A DNA stretch of 64,000 nt from Myxococcales bacterium (GCA_025359105.1 JANYHK010000022.1:39483-103482), one strand, 5' to 3'; shown: positions 39,910 through 51,693, counted from the first letter of the stretch. Translations and numbers: made by a program. The notes: generated by a model not told the origin, from the sequence alone.

Positions 39910-40824
39910 ATGAGAACCGACGCGCCGCTCCCCCTCCCTCCCTTGAACGCGCTCCGTGCGTTCGAGTCCGCCGCGCGCCACCTCAGCTTCACGCGCGCGG
40001 GCGCCGAGCTCTTCGTGACGCAGACGGCGATTAGCCATCAGATCAAGCAGCTCGAGGCGCATCTCGGACGGCCGCTGTTCCGGCGCGGGCCGCGGCGGCT
40101 CTCGCTCACGGCCGACGGCGAGGCGTGGGCGCGCGAGCTGCGCGACGTGTTCGGCCGGCTGGCGGACGCGAACCGGCGGCTGCGCGCGAGGCCAGCCGCC
40201 GAGCGGCCGGTCGTCGCCGTCAGCGTCATCCCGTCGTTCGGCGCAGGATGGCTGGTACCCCGGCTCGGGCGCTTCCTCTCGCGCCACCCCGGCATCGACG
40301 TACGCATCTCGGCAAGCGGGCACCTCGTGGACTTCGCCGTCGAGCAGGTCGACCTCGGCATCCGCTTCGGGCACGGACGCTACCCGGGCCTCGTCGTCGA
40401 CAAGCTCGGCGGCGACTCGCTCGTCGTCGTGTGCGCCCCGGCGCTCCGCGCGAAGAAGCGCCTGTCTTCCCCGGCCGACCTGCGGCGGCACGTGCTTCTC
40501 CACGACGACGATCGCGACGCCTGGAAGAGGTGGCTCACCGCGCACGGCCCGTCGGGCGTCGATCCATCACGCGGCACCGTGCTCGACGACTCGCGCATGC
40601 TCGTTGCAGCGGCCGTCGAGGGCCAAGGCGTCGCCCTGGCGCGTCGCTCCCTCGCGATCGACGATCTCGCCGCGGGCCGGCTCGTCCTCCCCTTCCCGAC
40701 CATCCGCGCGCTCCGCGTCGAAAAGGCGTACTTCGTCGTCGCGCCACGTCGCGCCGTCGCGCGGCCCGAAGTGCGCGCCTTTCTAGACTGGTTGAAGGTC
40801 GAGAGCGCCGAGCTGCGCGCCTGA
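39910..40824 (+). CDS. LysR-family transcriptional regulator (GcvA-like)
   Basis: A 304-residue LysR regulator. The N-terminal winged helix-turn-helix (LRAFESAARHLSFTRAGAEL, VTQTAISHQIKQLEAHLGRPLF, RRLSLTADGE) is of the GcvA type. The effector domain (~95-300) has VVAVSVIPSFGAGWLVPRLG and the conserved VDLGIRFGHGRYPG. The probable target is the divergently transcribed GST gene and its own promoter, with the dyad between them as operator. TACCTT sits 7 nt before the ATG and there is no Shine-Dalgarno sequence. The effector molecule is unknown. Confidence 0.93.
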   Translation: MRTDAPLPLPPLNALRAFESAARHLSFTRAGAELFVTQTAISHQIKQLEAHLGRPLFRRGPRRLSLTADGEAWARELRDVFGRLADANRRLRARPAAERPVVAVSVIPSFGAGWLVPRLGRFLSRHPGIDVRISASGHLVDFAVEQVDLGIRFGHGRYPGLVVDKLGGDSLVVVCAPALRAKKRLSSPADLRRHVLLHDDDRDAWKRWLTAHGPSGVDPSRGTVLDDSRMLVAAAVEGQGVALARRSLAIDDLAAGRLVLPFPTIRALRVEKAYFVVAPRRAVARPEVRAFLDWLKVESAELRA

Positions 40825-40834
40825 CCTCGTCGCC

Positions 40835-42214
40835 TCACCCGGCCGGCGCGGGCGAAGCGGGAAGCGGGGCCTGGATGCGGAGCTCGCGCCGCACGAGCCA
40901 GAGGCACGCGACGAGCTGGAAGGTGACCGACCCCACCGAGAAGAGCCAGATCGTGTGCATCTCGAAGCCCGGCTGCTTCGACAGCCACGTCACCGGTACG
41001 ACGAAGAGCAGGGCGCGCACACCCGACGCCATCAGCGAAGGCCACGTATTGCCGAGGCCCTGAAAGACCCCGGCGATCACGAAGACGAGCCCGCTCGCCA
41101 CGTAGTTGTACGAGACCGTGCGCAGGTAGTCGGCGCCGACGTCGACGACCGCCGCTTCCGGCGAGAACACGCGCACGAGGCCCTCCGGGGCAATGTGGCA
41201 CAGGACGGTGAAGACGAGCATGAAGCCGATCGTCAGCTTGGCCGCCTCGCCGAAGACCTCGTGCACACGCGCGAGCTGGCGCGCGCCGAAGTTCTGTCCG
41301 ACGACGGCCGCCGCCGAAAAGCTGATCGCAATCGCAGGCATGAAGCCCGCCTGCATCACGCGGTTGCCGATGCCGAACCCGGCTTGCGCCTCCGGACCGA
41401 ACGTGCGCGTGGTCGCGTAGACGACGCCCATGACGAGCGACATCAGCAAGAACTCCGCGCCCGCCGGCAGCCCGATGCCCAGGATCTTCGCCCACAGGCG
41501 CCAATCGGGCCGCCACGACGCGAGGCGCAGGCGGAGGAACGTCTTACCGCGCGCGAGGTAGACCATGAGCCCGACGACCGCCGCGACCGTGGACACGAGC
41601 GTCGCGAGCGCGGCGCCGGCCACACCCAGCGGATGGCCGGAAACCCAACCGAACACGAGGAACGGCGCGAGCACCATGTTGAGCAGCACACTCGCGGTCT
41701 GAGCGATGAGGCCCGGCTTCATGTCGCCGATGCCGCGAAGAGCCGCCGCGAGTCCGATCATCGTGAACTGGAGCGCGAGCGCCGGGATGAACCCGCCCAG
41801 GAAGGTGGTCGCGAGCGCCGCTGTCGCGCCGTCACCCGCGAGCGCCGACACGTACGTCCGTCGCAACGCGAAGGCCACGCCGAGAAAGACGAGGCCACAA
41901 AAGGTCGAGAGGCACTGCGCCTGGTTGAAGACGCGCTGCACCTCGCCCGTCTCCTTGCGCCCCGCCGCGTGGGACACGAGGGCGACGGTCCCGACGGACA
42001 GCATCTGCGTCACTCCCATCGAGATGAACATCACGTTGGTCGAGAGCGCCACGGCGGCGACCGCCTCCTTGCCGAGCCGACCGACCCAGTAGATGTCGAC
42101 GAGGGCGTAGAGCGTCTGGATCACGAGGCCCGCGAGGACGAAGAGCATCATACGCACGACGTGCCCGCGAACGCTGCCCGTGGTCATGTCCTGCATGCCG
42201 GCCCGCTCGGTCAT
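40835..42214 (-). CDS. MATE-family multidrug efflux transporter
   Basis: A 459-residue inner-membrane protein with about twelve transmembrane helices and MATE-type repeats: VIQTLYALVDIYWVGRLGKEAVAAVALSTNVMFI in the first half and GFGIGNRVMQAGFMPAIAISFSAAAVVGQNFGARQL in the second. These transporters export cationic drugs or metabolites in exchange for Na+ or H+. Start ATG 42214 is the longest option; ATGs at 42196 and 42187 are in frame and no clear ribosome binding site separates them. It is followed in the same direction from the TetR gene 32 bp upstream, so TetR may control it. Confidence 0.92.
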   Translation of the reverse strand: MTERAGMQDMTTGSVRGHVVRMMLFVLAGLVIQTLYALVDIYWVGRLGKEAVAAVALSTNVMFISMGVTQMLSVGTVALVSHAAGRKETGEVQRVFNQAQCLSTFCGLVFLGVAFALRRTYVSALAGDGATAALATTFLGGFIPALALQFTMIGLAAALRGIGDMKPGLIAQTASVLLNMVLAPFLVFGWVSGHPLGVAGAALATLVSTVAAVVGLMVYLARGKTFLRLRLASWRPDWRLWAKILGIGLPAGAEFLLMSLVMGVVYATTRTFGPEAQAGFGIGNRVMQAGFMPAIAISFSAAAVVGQNFGARQLARVHEVFGEAAKLTIGFMLVFTVLCHIAPEGLVRVFSPEAAVVDVGADYLRTVSYNYVASGLVFVIAGVFQGLGNTWPSLMASGVRALLFVVPVTWLSKQPGFEMHTIWLFSVGSVTFQLVACLWLVRRELRIQAPLPASPAPAG

Positions 42215-42246
42215 CGCTCAGGCCATGCCCCGGTGGTGCGAGCGAG

Positions 42247-42807
42247 TCAATCGGCTCGCGCGCGACGTAGCCCCGCCAGCATTCGGCGCAGCGCCGGCGC
42301 GGCGAAACCCGCCGTCTTGCGCGGGGCGAACGCGCCGAACACGAGCGCGCCGACGACGAACGCGACGACCGCGCTCGCGTCATCGGCGGTCAGCGCGCCC
42401 CGACCGCGACGCTCGACCTGGGCTACCTCGGCGTCCATCGCCCGGCGCACCTTCTCGAAGAGCACCGGATCGCCGAGCGCCTCGGCGAACACGCCGACCC
42501 ACGCGCGCGCGGCGGAGACGTCACTCCGCTCGCCGAGCGCGAGAGCGGCGGAGACATAGGCTTGCAGCGGGTCGACGTCGGCTGCCTCTGCCACTCGGCG
42601 GCGGAACTCCGCGCGCAGCTCGTCCAGGAGCACTCCGTAGAGCTCCTGCTTGCTGGCGAAGTAGTGGTGAACGAGACCCGGCGCGATGCCCGCCTCCGCC
42701 GCGATCACGCCGATGGTGGGGCCGCCGCGGCCGTGGGCCCCGAGGACCCGCGCGAAGGCCCGCGCCACCTGACCGCGTCGCACGGCCCGGAGGCTGGGTC
42801 GTCCCAT
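42247..42807 (-). CDS. TetR-family repressor
   Basis: A 186-residue TetR regulator: HTH segment TIGVIAAEAGIAPGLVHHYFASKQEL near residues 30-55 and a C-terminal ligand domain with VFAEALGDPVLFEKVRRAM. The start codon lies inside a perfect inverted repeat (42803-42834) that reaches into the upstream region, so autorepression is likely. The MATE gene follows 32 bp after its stop in the same direction and is the likely regulated neighbour; the divergent HD-family gene is another candidate. Start ATG 42807 is the only one preserving MGRPSL, a common TetR opening. No Shine-Dalgarno sequence is visible. Confidence 0.92.
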   Translation of the reverse strand: MGRPSLRAVRRGQVARAFARVLGAHGRGGPTIGVIAAEAGIAPGLVHHYFASKQELYGVLLDELRAEFRRRVAEAADVDPLQAYVSAALALGERSDVSAARAWVGVFAEALGDPVLFEKVRRAMDAEVAQVERRGRGALTADDASAVVAFVVGALVFGAFAPRKTAGFAAPALRRMLAGLRRARAD

Positions 42808-42834
42808 AGATTGGTTGTATCACCAATCTATGGG
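42803..42834. promoter_or_regulatory. Perfect 13-6-13 inverted repeat, candidate TetR operator
   Basis: CCCATAGATTGGT, six bases, then the exact reverse complement. It includes the TetR start codon and covers most of the 42-bp gap to the divergent gene at 42850. Size and location match TetR-type self-regulated operators. Confidence 0.7.
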
Positions 42835-42849
42835 AGGCACACTCTCGGT

Positions 42850-43467
42850 ATGACAGCTCCCCGCCCCGCCGACCTCGCTGCGCGCCTGTCGTTCGATGCC
42901 CCCGCGAGCATGCTCGAGCGCCTCGCCGCACGCTACGCCGAGCCGCAGCGGCACTACCACACGTGGGCGCACGTTCTCGCGTGCTTCGACGCGCGAGATT
43001 CCCTCACGCGCGCTTCGTCCCCCGAGGTCGATCTCGCGCTCCTCTTCCACGACGCCGTCTACGTGCCGCTCGCGCGCGACAACGAGGACAAGAGCGCGGA
43101 CCTGCTCGTCGAGGAGGGACGACGCGCGTGGCTCGACGACGCCATGCTCCTGCGCGCGCGCGAGCTCGTCGCCGTGACGAAGCACGACGCCGAGCCCGCC
43201 GGCTCGGAGGAGGCGTGCATCGTCGTCGACGCCGATCTGTCGATCCTCGGCGCCGACGGACCGGCCTTCGCGACCTACGAGCGCGACGTCCGGAGCGAGT
43301 ACGCGATGGTGGACGACGCCGCCTACGCCGCCGGACGCCGCGCCGTGCTCCAGGGCTTCCTGGCGCGCCCGACGATCTACGCCACGCGACGCGGGCAGCA
43401 GCTCTGGGAGGCGTCCGCCCGCGCGAACATGGCGGCGAGCCTGGTGCGCCTCGGTCAGGGCGCCTAG
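42850..43467 (+). CDS. HD-type predicted metal-dependent phosphohydrolase
   Basis: A 205-residue protein of the COG4339 type: RHYHTWAHVLACF, DLALLFHDAVYVP with the HD pair, KSADLLVEE, the conserved VAVTKHDAEP and VDADLSILGADGPAFATYERDVRSEYAMV. These are the usual metal-binding His/Asp positions of HD-domain phosphohydrolases; the natural substrate is unknown but probably a nucleotide. ATG 42850 is preceded by GGGAGG at a long spacing of ~13 nt. It is divergent from tetR across the shared inverted repeat, so TetR could repress it too. Confidence 0.85.
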   Translation: MTAPRPADLAARLSFDAPASMLERLAARYAEPQRHYHTWAHVLACFDARDSLTRASSPEVDLALLFHDAVYVPLARDNEDKSADLLVEEGRRAWLDDAMLLRARELVAVTKHDAEPAGSEEACIVVDADLSILGADGPAFATYERDVRSEYAMVDDAAYAAGRRAVLQGFLARPTIYATRRGQQLWEASARANMAASLVRLGQGA

Positions 43468-43520
43468 GGCCACTTCACGCGGACGCCCAGCGCCGGCAGC
43501 GACGCGGCAAGCAGGTCGGC

Positions 43521-43721
43521 ATGTACTTCGGCCGCTACGACAAGGAGAACGTGGCGCTCCGCGTGGTGAGCCTCGAGGGTGAGCCCGCCCTTGCCGCCTA
43601 TGTCGCGGGCGCGACGGCGCCGTCGTACTTCATCCTGCTCGAGTGGGCAGGCGGGCGCGTCGTGTCCATCCGAGACTTCCGCTACGTCCCCTACATCGCG
43701 GCCGAAGCGGCGTTCGAGTGA
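43521..43721 (+). pseudogene. C-terminal fragment of a sigma-factor/SnoaL-type protein
   Basis: A 66-codon reading frame whose product (YFGRYDKENVALRVVSLEGEPALAA, then GGRVVSIRDFRYVPYI) matches the C-terminal SnoaL-like end of ECF-type sigma factors with an extended tail. The rest of such a protein is missing: upstream is the HD-domain gene in another frame. It could be a decayed gene or a very short stand-alone domain. No ribosome binding site is seen. It ends 10 bp before the convergent kinase gene. Confidence 0.45.
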
Positions 43722-43731
43722 CGACCGGGTA

Positions 43732-45419
<1,688 letters not shown>

Positions 45420-45420
<1 letters not shown>

Positions 45421-46370
45421 CAGAACCGCGCGCTCAGGGTGGCCGTGCCGGTGGGCGCGGGCCCCGGCGACCAACCGACGGCGAAGACGCCGAGCGCCGC
45501 GGTGGTGACGCCCGCTGCTGCCGTGGCGAGGGCGAGGAGGTTGGTCCGGAGCTGCGCGTCGGTGCCCGCCGATGACGTCGCAGCGGAGGGCTTCGCGACG
45601 AAGTCGTCGTGCTTGCTCTTCGTGTCGACCGCGGACCACACGGTCACGCCGCCCGCCACCGCCGTGACGGCAGCACCGACCCAGAACCAGACCGGCGACA
45701 CCCCTTGGTTGCGCGGTGACTCACGGCGCTCGGGAGCGGCCGCCGACGGCAGCGGCCTGGCGCGCGACACGTCGGCCGAGTGCGGTGGCGATGGAGGGGG
45801 CGCGAGCACGGGCGTCGGCGCGGGTGGTGCTGGCGGCAGGGGGGCGACCTCGACGCTGGCGCCGGCAGCGACGGCGACCGTTCGATTCTCCGGCGTGCCG
45901 TCGGCGGTGAGCTCCACGACGTGATCGCCCGGCTTCACCCAGCGCCGTGCGCCGACCGCCGTGAGCTTGCCGTCGACGAGCGCCTTGCAGAACATCGCCG
46001 GCGGCGGGCAGGTTACGGTGAGCTGCCCCGCCTCGCGCGCGAAGCGGGCGCGCGCGGCCTTCCCCTTCTCGTAGAGCGGCGTCGACGGTGGAACGCGCCG
46101 CTCGACGCGCTCCGCGAGGTCCATCGCCGTCGGCGCGTCGTGGGCGCGCAGCGCCGCCTCGAGCGCGAGCCCCAGCACGGTCACGTTGGGCGAGAGCTCG
46201 TCGGCGCGCGCCAGGTCGACCGCGGCGCTCGCGTACCTGGCACCGTCGTAGGCCGCGGCGCCACGATCGTAGGCCTCGCGCGCCTGGGCGTTCGCGGCGT
46301 CGTCCTCTGCCAAAGCGGCACGCGTGACCAGCGACATGGCCACGATCCCGCGCATGAGACGCCGCCTCAT
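45420..46370 (-). CDS. PEGA/TPR-like exported protein with C-terminal membrane hairpin
   Basis: A 316-residue envelope protein. A short N-terminal signal (ending RAALAED) is followed by a helical repeat (~20-110; YDRGAAAYDGARYASAAVDLARADEL resembles a TPR), a PEGA-like beta segment (~115-170; QLTVTCPPPAMFCKALVDGK, VKPGDHVVEL), a Pro-rich linker and two hydrophobic helices near residues 225 and 285. It starts at ATG 46370 with a TATTCT hexamer 7 nt upstream. It is translated together with the kinase gene, so it may sense a surface signal for that kinase; this is inference from operon structure. The closest architecture in the window is the 29308-30351 protein. Confidence 0.82.
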
Positions 46371-46377
46371 CTGCTGG

Positions 46378-46383
46378 AGAATA
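46378..46383 (-). promoter_or_regulatory. Candidate leaderless -10 (TATTCT)
   Basis: On the - strand TATTCT, in the context GGTATTCTC, ends 7 nt before the ATG at 46370. The same nine bases precede 3344 and 34015. Confidence 0.5.
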
Positions 46384-46465
46384 CCGCCAATGGGCGCCTG
46401 CGTCTTGGCTACGGCAACCGACGGTGGCCGCCGGTCTCACCGTCCGGAAAAAAGGGACGTTCGCT

Positions 46466-47809
46466 CTAGGTCTTCGTGAGCTTGTGCTTCACGAGGAGGC
46501 GCCCCAGGTAGGAGCGATCGAGCCCCGCGAGCTTGGCGGCGGCCGACTGGTTGCCGCGGGTATGGACCATCAACGCTTGCAGGTAGCTGCGGGTGAAGCG
46601 CTCGGCGAGCTCCTCCTTCTGGTCGGCGTACGGGCGGCTCACGTCCACCAGATCGCCGAGCGCCATCTCCAGCGTCGTCGACGTCGACCCCGCAGACTCC
46701 GGCAGTTCCCCGAGCGCGGCGTACGCGTGGATCACGTTGCGGAGCTCGCGCGCGTTGCCGGGCCACGCGCGGGCCTTGAGCTGTTCGACGAGCGTGGGGT
46801 CGAGCTCGCCCAGGCCCACGTGCTCGGCGAACTGGCGCGCGAGTGGCTCGATGTCCTCGGGGCGCTCACGGAGCGACGGGATCGAGAGCTTCACGACCGC
46901 GAGGCGGTAATAGAGGTCTTCACGGAAGCGCCCCGCGCGCACCTCCGCCTCCAGATCGCGGTTGGTCGCCGCGACGACCCGCACCTGGACGTTACGCGCG
47001 GCGTCCGACCCGATGGGCCGCACCTCGCCGGTCTCGAGCGCGCGGAGGAGCACCGGCTGCATCTCGAGCGGGAGCTCGCCGATCTCGTCGAGGAAGAGTG
47101 TGCCGTGATCGGCGCACTCGAACGCCCCTTTGCGCGCCTGCGCCGCGCCAGTGAACGCGCCGCGCGTGTGGCCGAACAGCTCGCTGCCCACGAGCTCGCG
47201 CGGAATGGCCCCACAGTTGACCGTTACGAGCGGCCCGTTGGCGAGAGACCCCTCATGGAGCGCGCGCGCGACGAGCTCCTTGCCCACACCCGACTCGCCC
47301 CCCACGAGAACCGTGACGAGCGAGCCCTCGAGCCGCGCGAGGGTCGCGAAGATGCGCCGCATGGCGAGGCTCGCGCCGACCATGCCGCGGAACGATTCGC
47401 CCGCGAACACCGCGCCGCCGGTGAGTGACTCGGTGTCGGCGTCGAGCGCCACCTCGGTGTTGCCGACCTTGATGCGGGCTCCGAGCGCGAGGCTGAGCCG
47501 CTCGACGCGCTGCCCGAGGTACCAGGTGCCGTTGCGGCTCCCGAGATCGGTCACCCGCACGCCCTCGGGGACGAGCGCGAGCTCGGCATGCGCGCGCGAC
47601 ACGCCGGGCTCACTGATGACGATCGCGCTGGCGCTCGCCGAGCCGAGCACGCAAATGCCGGTCCTCAGCCGAAACGCCGCCGGCGTCGCCCTCCCACCGA
47701 GGACGCGGATGACGGCGCCGAGAGGGCGCGGCGCGCTCGTTCCTTGCCGAACGAGCGTCGCCGTCGCCGGATCGGGTGAGCCTTGCTTTGCACGGGCCAA
47801 GAGGCTCAC
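46466..47809 (-). CDS. FHA-domain sigma-54 activator
   Basis: A 447-residue transcriptional activator in which an FHA domain replaces the usual receiver. The FHA (~30-125) has [24 protein letters not shown] and [12 protein letters not shown], which bind phospho-Thr peptides. The AAA+ domain has Walker [10 protein letters not shown] near 170, GAFTGA (sigma-54 contact) near 218, Walker [10 protein letters not shown] and [12 protein letters not shown] Fis-like helix-turn-helix ends the protein (~410-445; [21 protein letters not shown]). It should couple Ser/Thr kinase signalling to sigma-54 transcription, and a kinase is encoded downstream. The start is a GTG at 47809; TATCCT directly abuts it, so the exact start is uncertain. 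Confidence 0.92.
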   Translation of the reverse strand: MSLLARAKQGSPDPATATLVRQGTSAPRPLGAVIRVLGGRATPAAFRLRTGICVLGSASASAIVISEPGVSRAHAELALVPEGVRVTDLGSRNGTWYLGQRVERLSLALGARIKVGNTEVALDADTESLTGGAVFAGESFRGMVGASLAMRRIFATLARLEGSLVTVLVGGESGVGKELVARALHEGSLANGPLVTVNCGAIPRELVGSELFGHTRGAFTGAAQARKGAFECADHGTLFLDEIGELPLEMQPVLLRALETGEVRPIGSDAARNVQVRVVAATNRDLEAEVRAGRFREDLYYRLAVVKLSIPSLRERPEDIEPLARQFAEHVGLGELDPTLVEQLKARAWPGNARELRNVIHAYAALGELPESAGSTSTTLEMALGDLVDVSRPYADQKEELAERFTRSYLQALMVHTRGNQSAAAKLAGLDRSYLGRLLVKHKLTKT

Positions 47810-47818
47810 AGGATACCC

Positions 47819-48766
<948 letters not shown>

Positions 48767-48956
48767 GACGGACCTCCTCAGCGGGTTCGGGATCCCTCAT
48801 CGCAACCTGCGTGCCGACGCGCGGGTCTTGGCAATCCGGCCGAAAATGAGCCCCATCAGGCGCAGGTGTGCCACCCGAGGTGGGAGTCGACTCAGCACCC
48901 TGCTCACTCGAGTCCGCAGGGGTGTTGCCTCGATGAATGGCGGGCTGCAGCGTGCT

Positions 48957-48988
48957 GAGCCCGTGATTCGTGTCCGAATCACGGACTC
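48957..48988. terminator. 14-bp-stem hairpin (one mismatch)
   Basis: GAGCCCGTGATTCG, four bases, CGAATCACGGACTC. It lies downstream of the lipoprotein gene ending at 49139 on the - strand. No clear T-run; a terminator role is inferred. Confidence 0.5.
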
Positions 48989-49026
48989 AGTCCACTCGCC
49001 TGCGCCTGATGGAACCTGACGGTTCC

Positions 49027-49043
49027 CCCGAGCTTTGCTCGGG
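49027..49043. terminator. Short GC-rich hairpin CCCGAGC-TTT-GCTCGGG
   Basis: A perfect 7-bp stem with a 3-base loop, about 95 bp past the stop of the gene ending at 49139. Fits a GC-rich terminator in this genome. Confidence 0.45.
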
Positions 49044-49138
49044 ACCCCCTCCCCTATGCTTCGCACTCGTGCTGCGCACGAGAGGGAGATTTTTTCGCTG
49101 CGTGCGAAGCATCAGCGACGTATCGCGGACTCACCACA

Positions 49139-49795
49139 CTAGGGGTTGCAGGTGAGCGTGAGCCCGCCGTCGCCGGCATCGCACAGCTGGGTGTTGCAGC
49201 TCGTCTTCGCGCACGTGCAGTCGTGCGCGGCCGCGTCGCAGCCCACCGCGACCCAGTCGACGCAGGCGAACGTCCCCTTCGTCTTGTACTGCTGGCAGAA
49301 GCTCGCGGTGCGGCTGCAGTATTCCCAGCCGCACTGGAAGTGCTGCGAGTCGACTCCGGTGCAGCCGCCCACGTCGAAATCGGCCCCCTTGCCGAAGAGC
49401 TCACAGTCGCTCTTCATGACGACGTTGCCGCAGCCGCAGTAGTACGCGGTGTCCGTCGAGCAGCCCGTCACGGGGACCGGCACGCATTTGCCAGGGACGC
49501 CGCGCCCGCACAGGTGATCGTCGTATCTGCAGTAGAACCCGACGCCGCAGCCGGGCTTGCACGTCGGCGGGACGAAGGTGTCGGGCAGAGGGTTCACGTC
49601 CTCGGACGAAGCGTCGCCCGGATCGCCGTCGCTCGGCGCGTCCGCCACCGAGGTGTCGACCGAAGCGTCGTGACCGCCAGAGCCGCCGTCGGCGCCCCCG
49701 CTGTCGTACGTGAAGTCGTAGAAACACGCAGCGACGAGCGGTGCGGCAGCCATCGCCCCGACGGCGAGGAGGCAGGTTCGCGCGCGCGGAGGCAT
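49139..49795 (-). CDS. Cys-rich lipoprotein (218 aa)
   Basis: A 218-residue lipoprotein: signal MPPRARTCLLAVGAMAAAPLVAAC with lipobox VAAC, an acidic Asp/Ser/Gly linker (~30-80), then a ~135-residue domain with about twenty cysteines (CKPGCGVGFYCRYDDHLCGRG, YYCGCGNVVMKSDCELFG, CTCAKTSCNTQLC). Such spacing suggests an extracellular disulfide-rich domain. ATG 49795 is chosen from the signal peptide and from TAGACT ending 8 nt upstream; an open frame continues further 5' only as a shadow of the aminoacylase gene. It probably forms its own unit. Confidence 0.78.
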   Translation of the reverse strand: MPPRARTCLLAVGAMAAAPLVAACFYDFTYDSGGADGGSGGHDASVDTSVADAPSDGDPGDASSEDVNPLPDTFVPPTCKPGCGVGFYCRYDDHLCGRGVPGKCVPVPVTGCSTDTAYYCGCGNVVMKSDCELFGKGADFDVGGCTGVDSQHFQCGWEYCSRTASFCQQYKTKGTFACVDWVAVGCDAAAHDCTCAKTSCNTQLCDAGDGGLTLTCNP

Positions 49796-49803
49796 CACGC
49801 GCG

Positions 49804-49809
49804 AGTCTA
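49804..49809 (-). promoter_or_regulatory. Candidate leaderless -10 (TAGACT)
   Basis: On the - strand TAGACT ends 8 nt before the ATG at 49795, with no Shine-Dalgarno sequence. Confidence 0.45.
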
Positions 49810-49845
49810 CGGCCCTTTCGGCCCGAGCGGCTAGTCGCCCAAGGT

Positions 49846-51594
49846 CTAGTGCGCCCGGTAGCCTGGCCCTCGCAGCACCTTGCCTGGCCGCGCGCCCGTC
49901 ATCTTCCCCTCGTCGACGACCGGCACACCGTTCACGAGCACGAAACGCATCCCCTCCGAGAAGCGGTTCGGGTTCTCGAAGGTCGTCACGTCCCGGACGG
50001 TCTGCGGATCGAAGATCACGACGTCCGCCCACGTCCCAGCCTCGAGCACACCGCGCTCGCGCAGCCCCATCTTCCTCGCCGGGAGCGAGGTGAACTTGCG
50101 AACGGCGTCTTCGAGCGTCAGCAGATGCTCCTCGCGCACGTACTTCCGCAGGACGTGCGTGAACGCGCCGTAGCCGCGCGGGTGGCTGAGATCCTTGCCG
50201 AGAATTCCCTCGGGGGAGACGCCCGGCGAGTCGACGCCGATCGACACCCACGGCTGCTTCAGGGCGAGCGCGACGTCGTCCTCGCTCATCGCGAAGACAG
50301 CGACGAACGTCATCGCGCGGTCCTTGGCGATCACGTCGAGCGCGGCGTCGAGGGCGTCCACGTGCCACTGGGCGGCGATCTGCGCGAGCGTCTTGCCCTG
50401 GAGAGGGCGGAGCGCCTCGTTCGTCACGCTGATCACGAGCCACGACTCGGGCGTCGGCACCGATCGCCACTCGTTGTCCCAGTCGCTGGTCGGCGTCAGG
50501 ATCTCCTGCTTGATGCGCACGCGCTCCTTCGGATCGGCCAGTCGCGACAGCAGCTTCTCGCTCCCGCCGGCCTGCGCCGACGGCGGGAGGATCGCCACGA
50601 GGCTGTTGCCCCACGCCGGGTACGCGTACGTATCCGCCGAGATGTCGAGGCCTCCACGCCGCGCGTCCTCGATGCGCGCGAGGACGTCCTTCATCTTGCC
50701 CCAGTTCTTCCGACCGGCCGCCTTGATGTGCCAGATCTCGACGGGGATGTGCGCCTCACGCCCGATGCGCACCGCCTCGTCGACCGCGGCCATCTCCTTG
50801 TCGGCCTCGTCGCGCATGTGCGTCGCGTAGATGCCGCCGAGCTTCGCGGCCTCCGACGCGAGCGCGATGAGCTCCTCGGTCTTGGCGTAAGGCGCGGGCG
50901 GGTAGAGGAGCGACGTCGATACGCCGACGGCGCCGTCGCGCATCGCGTCGCGCACGAGCGTCTTCATCGCGTCGAGCTGGGCAGGCGTCGGTTGGACGTC
51001 TTCGTCGCCGAGGACCATGCGCCGCACCTGCGTCGCGCCGACGTACGACGCGAAGTTGAGCCCGATCCCCTGCTTTTCGAGGCGCGCGAAGTACTCGCGA
51101 AAGGTCCGCCAGTCGGGCGTGAGCGCCAGGGCGGCCCATGCGTCGTGATCCGCCTTGATGAGGGCGTCGCTCTGGGGCGCGGCCGAGTTGCCCTCGCCGG
51201 TGATCTCGGTCGTGATGCCCTGGGTGATCTTCGACGCGGCGCGGGGATCGACGAGCAGCGTGAGCTCCGACTGCCCGAGCATGTCGATGAAGCCCGGCGC
51301 GACGACCATGCCGTGCGCGTCGAGCGTGCGGGTGCGCGGAGAGGCCGCGAGCCCGCCCGGCGCAGCGACCGCGGTGATGCGACCCCCGAGGATCCCGAGC
51401 TCGCCGGCGCGCGCGGGCGCGCCCGTGCCGTCGACGAGAAGGCCGGCCGTGACGACGATGTCGAAGCTGGGGGCCCCCTGCCCGCGCGGCGCCGCCGGAG
51501 CCCCACGCGGCGCGGGATTTGCTCCGCAGCCGGACGCGAGCGCCACGGCGAGCGCGAGGGAACGGAGAGCGAGGGAAGCCGACCCGGGAATCAT
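49846..51594 (-). CDS. N-acyl-D-amino-acid deacylase-like amidohydrolase lipoprotein
   Basis: A 582-residue exported metalloenzyme of the D-aminoacylase group. A signal peptide with lipobox ASGC (near residue 23) is followed by the amidohydrolase fold: FDIVVTAGLLVDGTG, APGFIDMLGQSELTLL where the usual HxH is replaced by LGQSE, ITEITGEGNSAAP, VGVSTSLLYPPAPY, YATHMRDEAD, EIWHIKAAGRKNW and VSIGVDSPGVS. It would hydrolyse N-acyl-D-amino acids or related peptides outside the cytoplasm. The altered first metal motif means activity is uncertain. TATCGT ends 7 nt before the ATG; the divergent GST gene has a similar element. Confidence 0.85.
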   Translation of the reverse strand: MIPGSASLALRSLALAVALASGCGANPAPRGAPAAPRGQGAPSFDIVVTAGLLVDGTGAPARAGELGILGGRITAVAAPGGLAASPRTRTLDAHGMVVAPGFIDMLGQSELTLLVDPRAASKITQGITTEITGEGNSAAPQSDALIKADHDAWAALALTPDWRTFREYFARLEKQGIGLNFASYVGATQVRRMVLGDEDVQPTPAQLDAMKTLVRDAMRDGAVGVSTSLLYPPAPYAKTEELIALASEAAKLGGIYATHMRDEADKEMAAVDEAVRIGREAHIPVEIWHIKAAGRKNWGKMKDVLARIEDARRGGLDISADTYAYPAWGNSLVAILPPSAQAGGSEKLLSRLADPKERVRIKQEILTPTSDWDNEWRSVPTPESWLVISVTNEALRPLQGKTLAQIAAQWHVDALDAALDVIAKDRAMTFVAVFAMSEDDVALALKQPWVSIGVDSPGVSPEGILGKDLSHPRGYGAFTHVLRKYVREEHLLTLEDAVRKFTSLPARKMGLRERGVLEAGTWADVVIFDPQTVRDVTTFENPNRFSEGMRFVLVNGVPVVDEGKMTGARPGKVLRGPGYRAH

Positions 51595-51601
51595 GCGACC
51601 C

Positions 51602-51607
51602 ACGATA
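51602..51607 (-). promoter_or_regulatory. Candidate leaderless -10 (TATCGT)
   Basis: On the - strand TATCGT ends 7 nt before the ATG at 51594. The divergent gene at 51706 has the same hexamer at 6 nt. Confidence 0.45.
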
Positions 51608-51693
51608 GCGCGGGGCGCAGCCAGGAGGCCGAGCACCCACGCGCGCCGGCGACGCACGCGATGGAGACCGATCCCCCCGCGGGCCCGCGCGTG

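Larger units (their letters stand above)
48767..49138. other. Non-coding interval with two hairpins
   Basis: 372 bp between two same-strand lipoprotein genes; no gene is supported. It holds an inverted repeat around 48957-48988 (CCGTGATTCG, TGTC, CGAATCACGG at the centre) and a short GC hairpin at 49027-49043, both reading as possible terminators of the upstream gene, plus the Shine-Dalgarno sequence GAGGAGG at the left end. Confidence 0.6.

Noticed and set aside
47809..47815. TATCCT directly before the FHA activator GTG
   Set aside because: The gap is zero nucleotides, which does not fit the leaderless spacing, so it was not counted.
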